From Hypomyces perniciosus (taxonomy: Eukaryota; Ascomycota; Sordariomycetes; Hypocreales; Hypocreaceae): DNA of 64,000 nt. Below are positions 24,200-36,330 of the stretch, in pieces. The stretch's first letter is position 1. Each line of letters begins with the position of its first letter. The position numbers were made by a program, and so were the translations under genes. The notes under the pieces are model-generated. The model made no database searches. It was not told where the DNA came from and saw nothing but the letters and a program-made list of their open reading frames with translations. The stretch is from assembly GCA_008477525.1 (NCBI GenBank), contig SPDT01000004.1, forward strand, positions 3,162,001 through 3,226,000, read 5' to 3'.

Positions 24200-24426
24200 T
24201 ATTACAGGCTAAGCTATATCTCCCGGAATTATAACTACGCCAAATCTAGAAATACAACTAATACTAGACTACTTGCCTGATTAAGAAACCACCTTAACTA
24301 TAACCCTATACGCATAACTATATAACGTATATATAGCTAGTATAAAGCTTCCTTCCTTTAGCTATAGATAGATAAATACAGAGGTGCCCTAACTGTATAC
24401 TTTCCAGTTAGGCTATACCTATTATA
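24200..24426 (+). repeat. 3' LTR of H1
   Basis: 227 bp, starting TATTACAGGCTAAGC and ending CCTATTATA. The better-kept H2 copy starts TGTTACAGGC and ends CTGTTACA. The right flank is AGATA; the matching left duplication is outside the window. Confidence 0.9.
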
Positions 24427-24710
24427 AGATATATATTAACTATAATAAAGAAACTTTAATATTATTATTAAAAGTTTTAATAACTTTATTTAATAGTATT
24501 AAAAGATTAATATAATACTTTTCGTTAATTTTAATAAGTAATATAAAACAATTAACCTCTCTTAAAAGGTATTACAGTTTTTTAATAACCTATATATATT
24601 AAATAAGCCTTTTTAGAATTTTATAGTAAAGTTATTTATATTAAGCAGTAAATGCAGTAAAACTATTAAATAAATAGTAAAGGCTTTAAAGATAAAGGTC
24701 TTTTAAAAGT
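24427..24710 (+). mobile_element. G3 fragment between H1 and Copia
   Basis: Very AT-rich, with no motif of its own. Its assignment rests on the Copia target duplication: AAAGT at 24706-24710 and again at 51180-51184. This stretch was therefore continuous with the G3 Gypsy sequence that resumes at 51180. By position it would be 5' leader or early gag of G3. The G3 5' LTR is not visible and must lie beyond H1, left of the window. Confidence 0.65.
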
Positions 24711-25301
24711 TATTAAGATAATAAGGTTATACTAAACCTTATTTAAGTGCAGCTTCAAGGAAGGTGCACCCAATACAGCAATAAGGAAACGACTAAGAGT
24801 TTAATTAGGTTAACAATAGATAAACAATTAAATTGTAACTAAACTAATAGCTAGAAAGCTATAGAATATCTAGTGATATGCGGCTGGTATAGAAGTGAAT
24901 TGTATAAACAATAGCTTTGTCTTCTATAATAGTCCTCTGACTAGATAATAGGAATATAGCGGCAGAATTAGGTTTGTGGCCCTATTCCTATTTTCCGCAA
25001 AATTTATTTATATAGGAAATCGGCCAAATCGACTGATGGCTATATAAACAGGAAACCATTTTAGTCAGATTTTTCACAATAGCCATTATGGCCATTGTAT
25101 TGAGTTTAGGGTAGGCAGGGTAGCTGGTCCTAGCTCAATTGTTATCGTTAAAGATAACAGAAATTTCCTGACTTACACCAAAGTTCCTCCAGAACTCGGT
25201 CCTAGCGTCGGGCCTAATTCCGGGTCTAGCCAGAATAGGAAGGTTACCTAAATACACTAAAATCCTTACTTTTTAGCCCTCCTTTTTAACACTCCCTCTG
25301 G
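24711..25301 (-). repeat. 3' LTR and polypurine tract of Copia
   Basis: LTR 24711-25291, + strand TATTAAGATAATAAGG to CCTTTTTAACA. The adjacent CTCCCTCTGG (25292-25301) reads CCAGAGGGAG on the sense strand, a polypurine tract touching the LTR. The LTR keeps relatively GC-rich blocks, for example CGTCGGGCCTAATTCCGGGT near 25207. Confidence 0.92.
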
Positions 25302-25489
25302 AATAGATACTATCCTATATAACTTTAAAGTAAATATAGGATTTAGATATAGGAAAGTAACTAGGATATAATAATAAAAAGGATAGCTAAATATAGCTGA
25401 AAATAACAGGAATAACCAGGATAACTAATAACTAAAAATAGCTAGTAACTATAAGAAAGAAAAAGGTAAGAACCTTAAGTATAGACCTT

Positions 25490-26276
25490 AGGTAAAAGCT
25501 TAAGATTAAAGAGACTTATAAAATTCCTTAATTTCGGACCTGGAAAAGGCTTAGTAAGCCTATCAGTAACCATTTTACTGGTTTCTAAATAGCTGACTGT
25601 AATAACACTATTTTTAACCTATTCCCTAATATAATTAAACCGCAATAAAGTATATTTTATTCAATTATAAAGGGTAGGGTTATTTAAGGTAGAAATAGCA
25701 CCTTTATTGTTATTAAATAAAGAGATTAGCTGTTTAATTGGTTGATCTACCTCTTTATATAGGCTAATAAGCTACTAAATCTCCCTAGTAGCTTCTATAA
25801 AAGCTATAAACTCTACTTCTAGCATAAAAAGACAGATAGTTAAGCCCCTTTTCGATTTCTAGCTAATTAGCCTATTAGTAACCATAATAATATAGCTATA
25901 AGTCGATTTACTTAATTCTTTATCCTTAGCAAAATCACTATTGCAATAACTAATAGGTATAGGACTAGATTTTCTAGTATATTAAATAGCTAGATCCTAG
26001 GTACTATTTAAATACTATAATAGGTTGCGGGCTGCGTTTAAATACTCTTTATATAGGCCTTATAATTGTCTAGCTAGCTACTAGACTAGAAAGCTAGTAT
26101 CTACTCAAGTATAAATTGTTAAGTAGATAATAGTATTAATAATAGCTTAAAAAAGCTTAGTATTAACTTTATTTAGTTTAATTGTGGTCTTATTAATTAA
26201 AATAAAAGGCTATAAGGGTAATTGGATAGGCTTAGAGTTTTAAAGGTTAAAAAACTCTATAGCTTTAGTAATATAC
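25490..26276 (-). pseudogene. Copia pol, 3' end: last part of RT and RNase H
   Basis: On the - strand, continuing from 46136 across the C insertion. It reads LINKTTIKLNKVNTKLF, then Copia RNase H around 25930-25530: NSDFAKDKELSKSTYSYIIM, ISxKSKRGLTI, EVEFIAFIEATREI, ending TSKMVTDRLTKP. These match the conserved Copia RNase H landmarks (the S-T-S-G-Y, A-E-Y and L-T-K-P motifs of the family). Stops are few compared with the Gypsy elements. The final stop is probably near 25490. Confidence 0.85.
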
Positions 26277-26693
26277 TTTATCGAGGGGGAATTGGCACTC
26301 CAAAACACACACATAATACACACATACACCCATATACAACGACTGGTATCGAGCGCGGGAACCGCGCTCCTAACAGAACCATAAAGCAGCGATTAAATAA
26401 TATAAAGGCTAAAAAGATACTGCAGATCATTTAATTATAATGCCGGCAGCTAAAAGTAATTAATAGTTACCTTTATACGCCTCAGCAACTATATTCTTAT
26501 AAGTAGGGTTATATATTAAAAGGGGAAAAAGGTTATTATTTATTAAACTAGGTTTATTTATATATCTTTATACTTTTATACTTTTTTAATCTAGTAACTG
26601 CTTAAATAAATAGTTAACCTTTTTTAAGTAAACTAATAAAAAAAATACTAATATATTAGGTATATTAATTACCTTTAACAAAACCCTCTCTAT
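26277..26693 (-). repeat. 3' LTR and polypurine tract of element C
   Basis: LTR 26277-26682 (406 bp), + strand TTTATCGAGGGGG to CTTTAACAAA. The CA-rich stretch (about 26303-26340) and the perfect hairpin (26351-26369) are intact. The inner flank ACCCTCTC is a polypurine tract on the sense strand, with one change from B (GAGAGGG against AGGGAGGG). Confidence 0.92.
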
Positions 26694-26887
26694 AAGTATT
26701 TGCAAATGAAAGTAGTAAATCTTAACGAAATACTTTTCCTATTAATCCCTTTAATACTAGTATAATAACATTTAAGGAAAATATAAATAATATAAGAAAA
26801 TAGTAGAAAAAGTATTATTAAAAGAAAGAAAAAAAAAAAAAAAAAAAAAAAAAAAAGGAAAGAAAATTAAAAGCAAAACTACTGCTA

Positions 26888-29800
26888 TTTATATTATTAA
26901 TTCCTCCCTATCTAATCTATATTAAATTATTCCCTTTTTATTAGAATTATTATAATTAAATAGTCCCCTTTTATTAATCTCTTTATTGCTAGGCATTCTA
27001 AGCTGCTATTTATTTATTTTATATTAATTATCCTGTTATTTATATAGGTATATAAACTTATTCTTAAATATTATCTTAAGCCGATTTATCTATTAGCTTA
27101 AATAAAGTTAAGCTGCAGTATATATTTAAGGCTGTAATTCGCTAGACTTAGGAATACTAAAGTATAGTTTTCCCTATTACTATTATAAAGGCTACTATTA
27201 TAGCTTACCCTCTTTCGCCTAATTTTAAAAAAGCCTTTTTATTATCTTTAATTACTTACTAGTTAAATTTAATAGTAACTCCTAAAACTCTTTTATCCTT
27301 TAAGTTTTAATTATCCTTTAATATATTAAAAAAGCTATTACTTTCTTTAAAGGAAACTAACTTTATATTTAAGGTTTTAATATTATTAATAATAGCTGGC
27401 ATAGTTAGTAGGGGTTTTATAGGTTATAGCATTACCGAGAAATATATTAATTTACTTTTAGTCGTTAATCCTATTACTGTTTTTATAAAAGATACTACTT
27501 ATATTGCCAGGCTAACAGTATTATTTTATTTCTTTACTATTAATACTATTTATAAAGTAAAGGAGAATACTTTTCTTTTCTTTTACTGTAACTAGCTTAG
27601 CTATATAGCTAAAAGTACAGGTATTATTAATATAGGAAATTGCATTCTAAGTACTAGCTGCTATTATTAAAATCTTCTTTAAATATTTAAAGGTAAAAAG
27701 GCAATTAATTATTAAAAAAGACTATTATTATAATAGATTAACCTGTTTTCCTTTATAAAGTCATTTACTAATACTTTTAAGTTAATTAAACATTAACTAT
27801 TAATCTTTATTATATTCCTCTTATAAGTTATTCCAGGAAAAGCCTATTAGCCTTAATTTAATTTAATTAAATAATACTTAATTTAAAAAAGTAAAATATT
27901 TTTAATATTCATTTTAAAATTTATAATAGTAAGTTTATTTACTGTTAAAGATTAATATAAAACTTAAATAATATTTATATAGCTTTTAGCTAAATACTTA
28001 AAGTATAAATACGAGCATTAATCTTAAAGTAAAAGTTTAAATCCCTTTAGGTTAATTGTTTTATACTTTTTAAGGCTAAAAGAGATAAAGATCCCGCTTA
28101 AAGGTCCTGCTAGTTAATTTAATTTAACGCTAATAAGTCTATAAAGTATTTACTAGATCTAGAATAGGCTTAAATAGCTATATTTATTAGCTTTAGGTTA
28201 TTCTATATATAGGATTATATAAAAGCTAAATAAATAGGGAAATCCAGCTTTTTTAACTATATAGGCCTATAAATTAAAGAACTGCTGCGCTTAGCGCTTA
28301 TAGTTATATCTATAAGAGTTAAAGTAATAGAGGTACCTGCATTTATTAAAAATATAAATATACTAGTATTTAGGGAAATAGATTAACTTTATAAGAATTT
28401 ATTATCCTTTAATAAAATACTAGAAATTCTATAGTCTATTAAGAATATTAAAAGCTTAGAGTATTATTTAATTAAAGGTAAAGGCACCTTTAAAAGTATT
28501 TATAGGTATTATTATTTTAACTTAAGCTATTTTAATAATTATTAATCCTTTTACTACTATATAAAATATTACTTTTAAAGTAAAGTTTAATATTTATTTT
28601 TTATAAGAAAAGTTATATAAAAAGTTATAGATATCTTTAATATAAAAATACTATTTATTTACTTTAAAGTTAAATATTAATATAAAATTCTTATAGTAAA
28701 TATAACTTAAAGTAATTATTATTTTAACTAATAGTTATAGGTAATTAATAGTATATTAATTAAGTTAATGGTAGATCTATAATAGTTAATAGCTATATTA
28801 ACTTATAATAGGATTAATAGTAAGGTTTTATTTATTTAGTTTAAAGAAGTTCTTAGCGTAGCTTAGGGATATTTAGCTAATATAGTAAAAAAGTAGAGTT
28901 TTTAGTTTATTTTTTATAAGCTAGAAAAATAAAGCAAAAAGGTAAAAGTCTTTTTTTAAATAAAATATTATAGTAAAGAAAAAAGAAAGGTGTAATTAAA
29001 TAGTTTTAAAGTAGGATTTAAAGTAAAGGCAATATTTTAATTATAGTAAAATAGGATTATATTTAGGTAAATAGAGAAAAAAAAAAGAGGCAGAGTATAA
29101 TATTATTTTTATCTTTTTATAGGTGCAGGTATATAGTTTAGTATATAAGGTGGTTTTTTTATTATATATAAATTACTATTCCTTTAAAGTAGCCTCTATA
29201 ACTTATTTATTTTTTATCTTCCTTTTTTTCTTTCTTTTTTCTCTTCCTTTTAATCTTTCTTTAACTATTATTTAATTATAGAAGATCCCGCTAAAAAAGC
29301 CCGCTATTAATTGCCTAATATAGCCGACCTTATTAATATACCTATTATAAGCAAGAAAACCTTTAGCGAGATTTCTTTATTTTAGAAAGGTTAAATTTAG
29401 CTTTATTTCTCTGCTTAGCTATTTACTTTAAATAAAGCTTTAGTAAATAAATATTATTTAATTGGCGTCTTTATTTTAACTTTATTTAAATTTAAAAGTA
29501 TTTCGCTATTTAGATTATAAATAGTATTAATATTAATTAATTAAATTTACTAATCTATTTAAAGATTACTTTCTCCCCTTTATTTATATTATCTTTATTA
29601 CTTTTATTATTTATGAAAAGTTATACCTTTAAAGAATATTTTTAGCGCTATACTTTTAAAGGCTTTTAGTTATATCTTTAAAACATTATATACACTATTA
29701 AAAGAAAGCTTTTTAAGCCTATCTATATCCTAGCAGAGATTTCGCATATTTATAGGTAATTCTTTTATACTTTTCTTAAATAGATAAAGTGTATTAAAGC

Positions 29801-30606
29801 CCTATTTATATTATTTTATAGACAGCATAATCCTTAGTTTTGCCAGGGGTGCCTTTAAACTTAGTCTATTACTATTATAACTGTTAAGGAATATATTTTA
29901 TTCCCTTTTTACGACTGCATCTCTATCCTAGGTTTCCAATAAAGGGATTATTTAAATTGCCTTTAATTTAAGGCCTTTTTTTATACTTGGCGATATCTTT
30001 CTAGTTACTAGCTTTAATAAAGTAATTAAAGTATAGCTACTACTTTCTTTAAAAAGGATTAGATATTTACTTTTATTAGGCTAGTAGTCTTTAGTTATTT
30101 TAATCCTTTAATAGCCTTTTATTTTATAAAAGACTTTCTTTATTTTAAAGGAAATAAAAAGGCAGAAAGTTAAGCGATTTAATAGGTTTAAAAGTTTATT
30201 TTAACTTTTATTATTAAAAAATAAGCAGTTAAGAGGGAAATATAGTTAATAAATTATTTAATTTTGCAGTTCTTTTCTTTATAATATATTTAGGTTATAT
30301 TTTTTATAGGCGGGGCATTAAACTTTAATTAATAGCTATCTCCTCCCCTTTAAAAATAATACCTAGCAGTTATTTTTTAAAAATATTACTGCTTATCCTC
30401 CCTTATATATCCTCTATATAAAGGTAATTGTCCTGACTTATTTAGTTTATTTTAGGAATAGTTACTTTAAAGTATTATAAAGGATTGCATTTTAGTTAGA
30501 ATATCTCTTTTTCCTTTAATTTATAAGTATATACTTTAGTTTTTAGCTAGACTATTTAATTTTATTAACTATATATTCCTTTAATAATTAAAGAGTTACT
30601 GTAAAG
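26888..30606 (-). pseudogene. C-terminal extension or third ORF of element C, unknown function
   Basis: Counterpart of 2330-6050 (A) and 11850-15568 (B). Offset to B is constant (about +15,038), so there are few length changes. On the reverse strand near 28640 it reads Phe-Lys-Val-Asn-Lys, stop, Tyr-Phe-Tyr-Ile-Lys-Asp-Ile-Tyr-Asn-Phe-Leu, as in A with one substitution. The three copies together would allow a majority consensus. No known domain seen. Confidence 0.6.
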
Positions 30607-33265
30607 TTTTTTAAGTTTTTAGTTATTAATAACTTTAATTATTACTTTATTAACTGCTTTATCTTTAAATAAATCTTTATTTGCCTTTAGGTTTTAATCT
30701 ATAAAAGTCTCTTTATTATCTTTAGCTACTTACCAGCTAAATTTATCTTTTATAAACTTTTTTAAATATTTACTTAAATAAATTTTATTAAATAGGACCC
30801 TATTTAATATTTTTAGTTTATATACTTTTATTATATCCGCTTAAAACTTAATTTTAAATAGGCCTAGCCAATATATCTTTAATTTTATATTTTTAAAAGG
30901 TCCCTTTAGCGCTTTATATTATAGAGTAAAATAAGGTTGCTAGGGAGGAATAGTTTAGCTGCTTTCTGCAGTAAATATTAATTATTAGTATCTATCCTTT
31001 TAGCCAATATTTAGTAAAATACAGTTACTTTTTCTTAAGCTATCTTAATATCTCTTTTTTTTCTTTTAAGTATATAGATATATACTATTAATTAATCTTC
31101 TATTATATAGACTTTATCCTAGTTAATTAGCTACTAAATAGGTAGTTTTACCTTTAAAGGAAAAATTAATTCCTAGCTAAATAACAGGTAAAACGCAAAA
31201 TACCTTATTAAGCTTTTTACTATATATCTATTAGCTATAATCGCTTTATTTAAGTTCTAGAACTACGTTTTATTAAGCCTAGCTATCTTTATTAGTGCTA
31301 ATATTAAACTTTAATAGTTAACTTTTATTATAGTATTAGCTTTAAGGTTATATATTAATATCTAAATAATTTTAACTCCTAGATTAATTAATACTTTTAA
31401 AAGTATTTTTTTTATTTCTAGTCCTTTATCTATAATAGCTGAAATTATTATATTAAATTAATATATTTATTTAAATATAAACTTTATTATTACTGCTAAT
31501 AATAAAGTAAATATAGCTTTTACTTTTACTTATTTATAAAAGTTATATTTTCTTTTAAATAGGTAGATATATTTATAGTTATTTAGGATATATTAAGTAT
31601 TAAAATAGACTTTCTCTATAAGCCTAATTAATTTTATTGCAATAGCTGGCTCTTTAAAGTAGTCTAGATTAAAGCCTTAACATTAGGGGCATAATATAAC
31701 TGCCTTGCATATATTATTCTATATCTGCAGCCACTAGTATCTTTCCTTTAAGAACTGGAAAGTTACTTTTTAGCCTTTATAGCTTATTTTAATATAGTAT
31801 TGCTAGATAGCTGTTTTCTTTAAGGTTAAGCTATTAAGGATAAGTGCAGGTTAGCGGTAATGTTTTATTAGTTTTGCCTACAATTTCCTGTCTTTTATAA
31901 TAAACCTTTTTACTTTATTCCTAAATTATTAAAAGTCTGCAGCTAACAGATTAAATAATCTCTGTATTATTTAAAGGTACTGCGCAATTTATTAAAACTC
32001 TTTACTATACTCCTCCTTTAGCAGTATAAACAAAATTATATTTAAATGTATATCTATAAAATCTTTTAAATCCCCTTTTTTCTTAGCTTTAGCTTTATTT
32101 ATAGCAGTTACTAGTTTATAGGATAAAGCGTTTACTATAATATTTTCTTTTTTAGGGATATATTTAGCAGTAAAATTAAAAAAAAGGATATAATTAATTT
32201 ATTAGGTTATATACCTGCCAGGGATATTATTAATTCTATTATTTATTTAATTAATAACTACTTTAATGTCTATTTTTAATATAAATAAAAGCCTATAAAT
32301 ATAAGTATATAGCTTTTTAAAGGCTTAGAGTAAAGCTTTATATTTTTTCTTTGTAATATTATACTTTATTTTTAATAAAAGCCAGTATTTACTTTTATAT
32401 TAAATTAGTTGTCTTTTCCCTTTTATAATCTATATTAAAACAGCCCCCTAGCCTATTATATTAGCATTAACTATAAAGATTACCTCCTTATATCCTTTAC
32501 TTACATCTAATATTACTAGTATTAAGGCAGAAATAATAAGCTTTTTAAGTTTATTTATAGCTTACTATTATTCCTTAATCTACTTTTAAAGGGCGTTTTT
32601 CTTTAATAGGGTTATTAAAGGCTTAGTAATCTATATAAAATGTTTAATCTAGCATTTATAGTAGTTAACTAGATTAAAGAAAGATTAAACTTTATTAATA
32701 GTTTTATAGTTTTTTTATTTTTTTATTTTAATAATTTTACTTATAGCTAGTTAATGCCCTTTTATTCTGTATAGGTAGTCTATTAACTTAGCGGATTTTT
32801 AATAAAAGATTAATTTCACTGCTGAAATTATATATCTTAATAGTTTAATATTTATTAAGGTTTTGTCTAGGTTTTATAAATACTTTAAAATATAGCGTTA
32901 AACTTTAAGTATTACTTCTTTACTGCTATATATAGACTTTAAACCTTATACTGCAATATCGTTTAAGAATAGTTAATAAACTATAAGTATAAAATTAAAT
33001 AGTATTTAAAAAATAATATACTGAAATTATACTACTAAGTTTATAGCGCCTATTGGAAAAGTGCAGTATCTTAAAAGGCTAATAGGGCTTATAAATATAA
33101 TTATATTTTAGCTTTTCTTATTAAAAGGGATTTAATTATAGCCTAAGAAAAAGTCTAGTAATAACAGTATTATATAACCCGTAAAGTCTTTGCTGAATTA
33201 GTCTGCGCTTAAGGGAATAAAGGTGTCCCTAATAGTCACTTTATTTATCTATATAATAAAGTTAA
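30607..33265 (-). pseudogene. Pol of element C: RT (part), RNase H, integrase
   Basis: Collinear with B 15569-18237. The RT active site near 32953-32972 reads F-L-N-D-I-A-V on the - strand. Only the first catalytic Asp has become Asn, so C is slightly less damaged than B at this point. Integrase lies at about 31900-30980. The RT is interrupted at 33265 by D, with target GTTAA, and its N-terminal part continues at 40977. Confidence 0.82.
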
Positions 33266-33652
33266 TGTCACGACCCGACTATTATAAGAACGTGACATGG
33301 TATGTACCCGGAGGAACCTTGGATAGATGAACCAATTAGCATTAAATCACTCGGGTTACTATAAACTATAAAGTAATCCCAGTAAATTAATAGAAGGACT
33401 TACTATAGATCGTTAGGAAAACAAGTATAATCTAAGGTGATTTAAGATTATTCCCTTTATATATATATAACTGGCTTATTACTCATTTAATATAGTTACT
33501 TAAATAGTTGTTAATTAATTGCATTTACTAAAACCGCCTATTCTATAGAATTATAACTATATTACCCTATTTAGTATTTATCTTTAACCTCTTTATTAAT
33601 ATAAACCTATAAACTTTAGTTTATCCCTTAAAGATTAACCCGGATTATTATA
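33266..33652 (+). repeat. 5' LTR of element D
   Basis: 387 bp, starting TGTCACGACCCGAC. Within its first 32 bases there is a perfect 7-bp inverted repeat, TGTCACG (33266-33272) and CGTGACA (33291-33297). The left part is almost free of RIP and the right part is heavily changed (ends CCCGGATTATTATA against CCCGGATCGTTACA in the other LTR). No TGG-type primer site is apparent just after it. Confidence 0.94.
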
Positions 33653-33779
33653 TATTAATAACTTTTATTTAAAAGGCCACTAAGAATCCTAAGTAATATC
33701 GCAAGTATATCCACTGCAGTATCCTCTTCCAATAATCCTAATACTCTACCCTCCGCTCCACCTCTTTATTAAAGACAGG

Positions 33780-36330
33780 ACTATAATAGAGACAATAATA
33801 TAAATGGAAGTAAAGATAAAAATAAAGTCGATAAAATAGAACAACTCTGTATTTATATAGAGGAAGCCTTTTAGCATATAGAAGCCAACTGCATAAAATA
33901 GGAATAACGCTATTAGTACTTAGTCGCTGAAAACGCTAGACTTTAGCAGGTGATTTACTAACAGTAAGCAGCCATTATAGACTTACAGAACCAAGCACTA
34001 CCTGCACCTAATCCAAACCCTATACTAAACCTTAAAGGGAACCGACCTTTAAAAGACTTAAAAAAGTCGCTTAAGATATAACCCCTTAAATACTTTAATA
34101 AAAATACTATAGCACTTTAACCGTTTCTCACTTAACTATATAACTATTTCACTTACTTCCTAACCAGCTTTAATATAAAGATTAATAAACTTTTCCTAGC
34201 CGCTAAACAACTTAAAGGGAATGCCTTAAAATAGTTTAAACCCATTTAAAGGGATTTTTTTAATAATAGAGCTAATACTAACAAGTAAACGCAAACTATA
34301 TTTATTAGTTATAATTGGTTTAAAGAAAAGCTAAAGAATATCTTTAATAATATTAATAAAGAATATACTGCAGAAAATAAATTTATAAACTTAATTTAAA
34401 AAAGGAGATATTCTAACTATACTATATACTTTAAGAACTATACTTTTAAGGTTAAATAGGGAAATTCTGCTTTTATTAAATATTTTTATAATAGACTTAA
34501 ACCGAAAGTTAAAAGGGAAGCCTATAAATTCCCCTGCAATAAAAGTATTATTAAGTTTATTAAAAAATATATAGATATACATAATTTACTTTATAAACTT
34601 TATTTAAATATAAAAAAAAGATAACAGTAATCTAGATAAGTTTATAAATATTAAAGATATATAAATTAAAGTAAAAAGCAATAAGAATATATTGCTAGCT
34701 TTAACAATAAAAGACCTAGTTAAATAGATTTAGATGCTATTTAAAAGGGAAAGGCGAAGGTTATTTATTATAACTATAATAAACCAGGACACTTTTTAAA
34801 AGACTGTAAAGCTTTATAAAAGCCAAGAAATAATAAACCCTGGAAGCTTGCGCTAAAACCTAGATAAAAGGTTAATATAGTTTTAAAGGCTATTAATTAT
34901 ATATTACTTAGCTAGACTGTATACTATAATAATAGCTGCTTTATTTATAAATCTAGTAAAGATAAAAGTAGATAATACTTAAAATAACCTAAAAAGATAT
35001 TTATAATAAACTAAAAGGGATACTGGTTAAAACTTAAATCTTTAACTCTTAAAGATATTTTTAGAGAAAATAAAGTAAATAAGTATTTACTATACTTAGA
35101 CAGTTTAATAGAATAAAACCTAGACTCTAGCTATATAAAGTTAGATAAAGATAATAGTATCCCGGATAGATAAATAGTTACTGTAATTAACTATTAATAT
35201 TTTAATTAAATTACTGCAGGCAATAAAAGATAAACTAGCAGCAGTAACTCCAATAATAAAAATAAAAATAACCCTTTATAATATAAACTGTCACTATATA
35301 GTACTATACCTTTAAAACTAGAAAACATACTGCCTATAAACAATAACCTTAAAGGTAAACTAAATAAATACTACCTAAACCTAGTTAAAAGAGTTGCTAT
35401 AGGTATACAGTAAAATAGGTTAAACCTATGCCTATATAAACAGCTCTATACGCAAAATAGAGCTAATAATAAGATAGCTGTTAAAGCTATCCTAGTTACT
35501 TTAACTATATGCAAGGAACCTGTATATTTCTATATATAAAAAGACTATGCTGCAAATAACCCTATTTATAAAGAGCATTATACTATATTTTAGGTTACTT
35601 GTATTGTATATAGGTGTATGGTACACTTTCAAGAGAAAGTGAAGTATAATGCATTCCCGATTAGAATCCTGTTCTACCTTATAGAGCAGGTATAGGATTA
35701 TAACGCTTTTAAAGAATAGATTATAACTATATAGTATTAAGACTTTAAAATTATTATTATTAAGCCAAATACTAAAACTTTAAAGGAATATCGTTAACTA
35801 TAAAGATTTAAGGGATATAAGTTTAAAGGATATTATATTTACTGCCAGGAAAAACTAATAGAATAGTATTTCCGCTATAATAAAAGGTTTAAATGCAATT
35901 AATAACACTACTTAAAATGCAATAGCCTAAAGTATATTATATATAAGCAAAATAAATTACAAGATTAGCACTTGCAATAAACTAATAACACCCTATATTT
36001 ATCACTAGACTATATATACTATTAAAAGGATAAATACACTACCTACCTACAGGAAAAACTCTAAAAATAGTAAATATAAAAGTATATAGGGTATAAACCT
36101 ACTTTAAAAGACAGAGAGATTAATTAGATTATAAAAGAGCTATACTAAAACCAATTTAACTTTATTACTTATGAAAAAACCGCCTATAATAAAAGAAAAT
36201 AGCATTTACTTTAAAGAACCTTAACTAACTGCGAAATCTATATAAAAAGAGAAGAATTAGGAAATAACTAATATTACTTATAAAAAGGCTACAGGGTAAT
36301 AATCAATAAATTATATCTCTTAAAATATTA
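33780..36330 (+). pseudogene. Gag of element D with zinc knuckle
   Basis: The best reading starts near 33803 and gives NGSKDKNKVDKIEQLCIYIE. This is followed by a Gln/Ala-rich, possibly coiled-coil segment and a Pro/Asn stretch (LQNQALPAPNPNP near 33982). The retrotransposon Gag core lies at about 34040-34620, including FKEKLKNIFNNINKEYTAEN. A zinc knuckle follows at 34759-34807: Y-Y-N-Y-N-K-P-G-H-F-L-K-D-C, where the first two Cys (TGT/TGC) have become Tyr. The region 34810-36330 remains protein-like (for example CMVHFQEKVKYNAFPIRILF near 35618), so Gag or a Gag-protease linker is long here. Stops are mostly TAA/TAG. Confidence 0.78.

Noticed and set aside
26222..26434. Open frame on the + strand (70 codons)
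   Set aside because: Crosses the joint between Copia and the LTR of C, and reads the CA-rich tract and hairpin; a chance fusion.
34391..34582. Open frame on the - strand (63 codons)
   Set aside because: Antisense shadow of the Gag core of element D.
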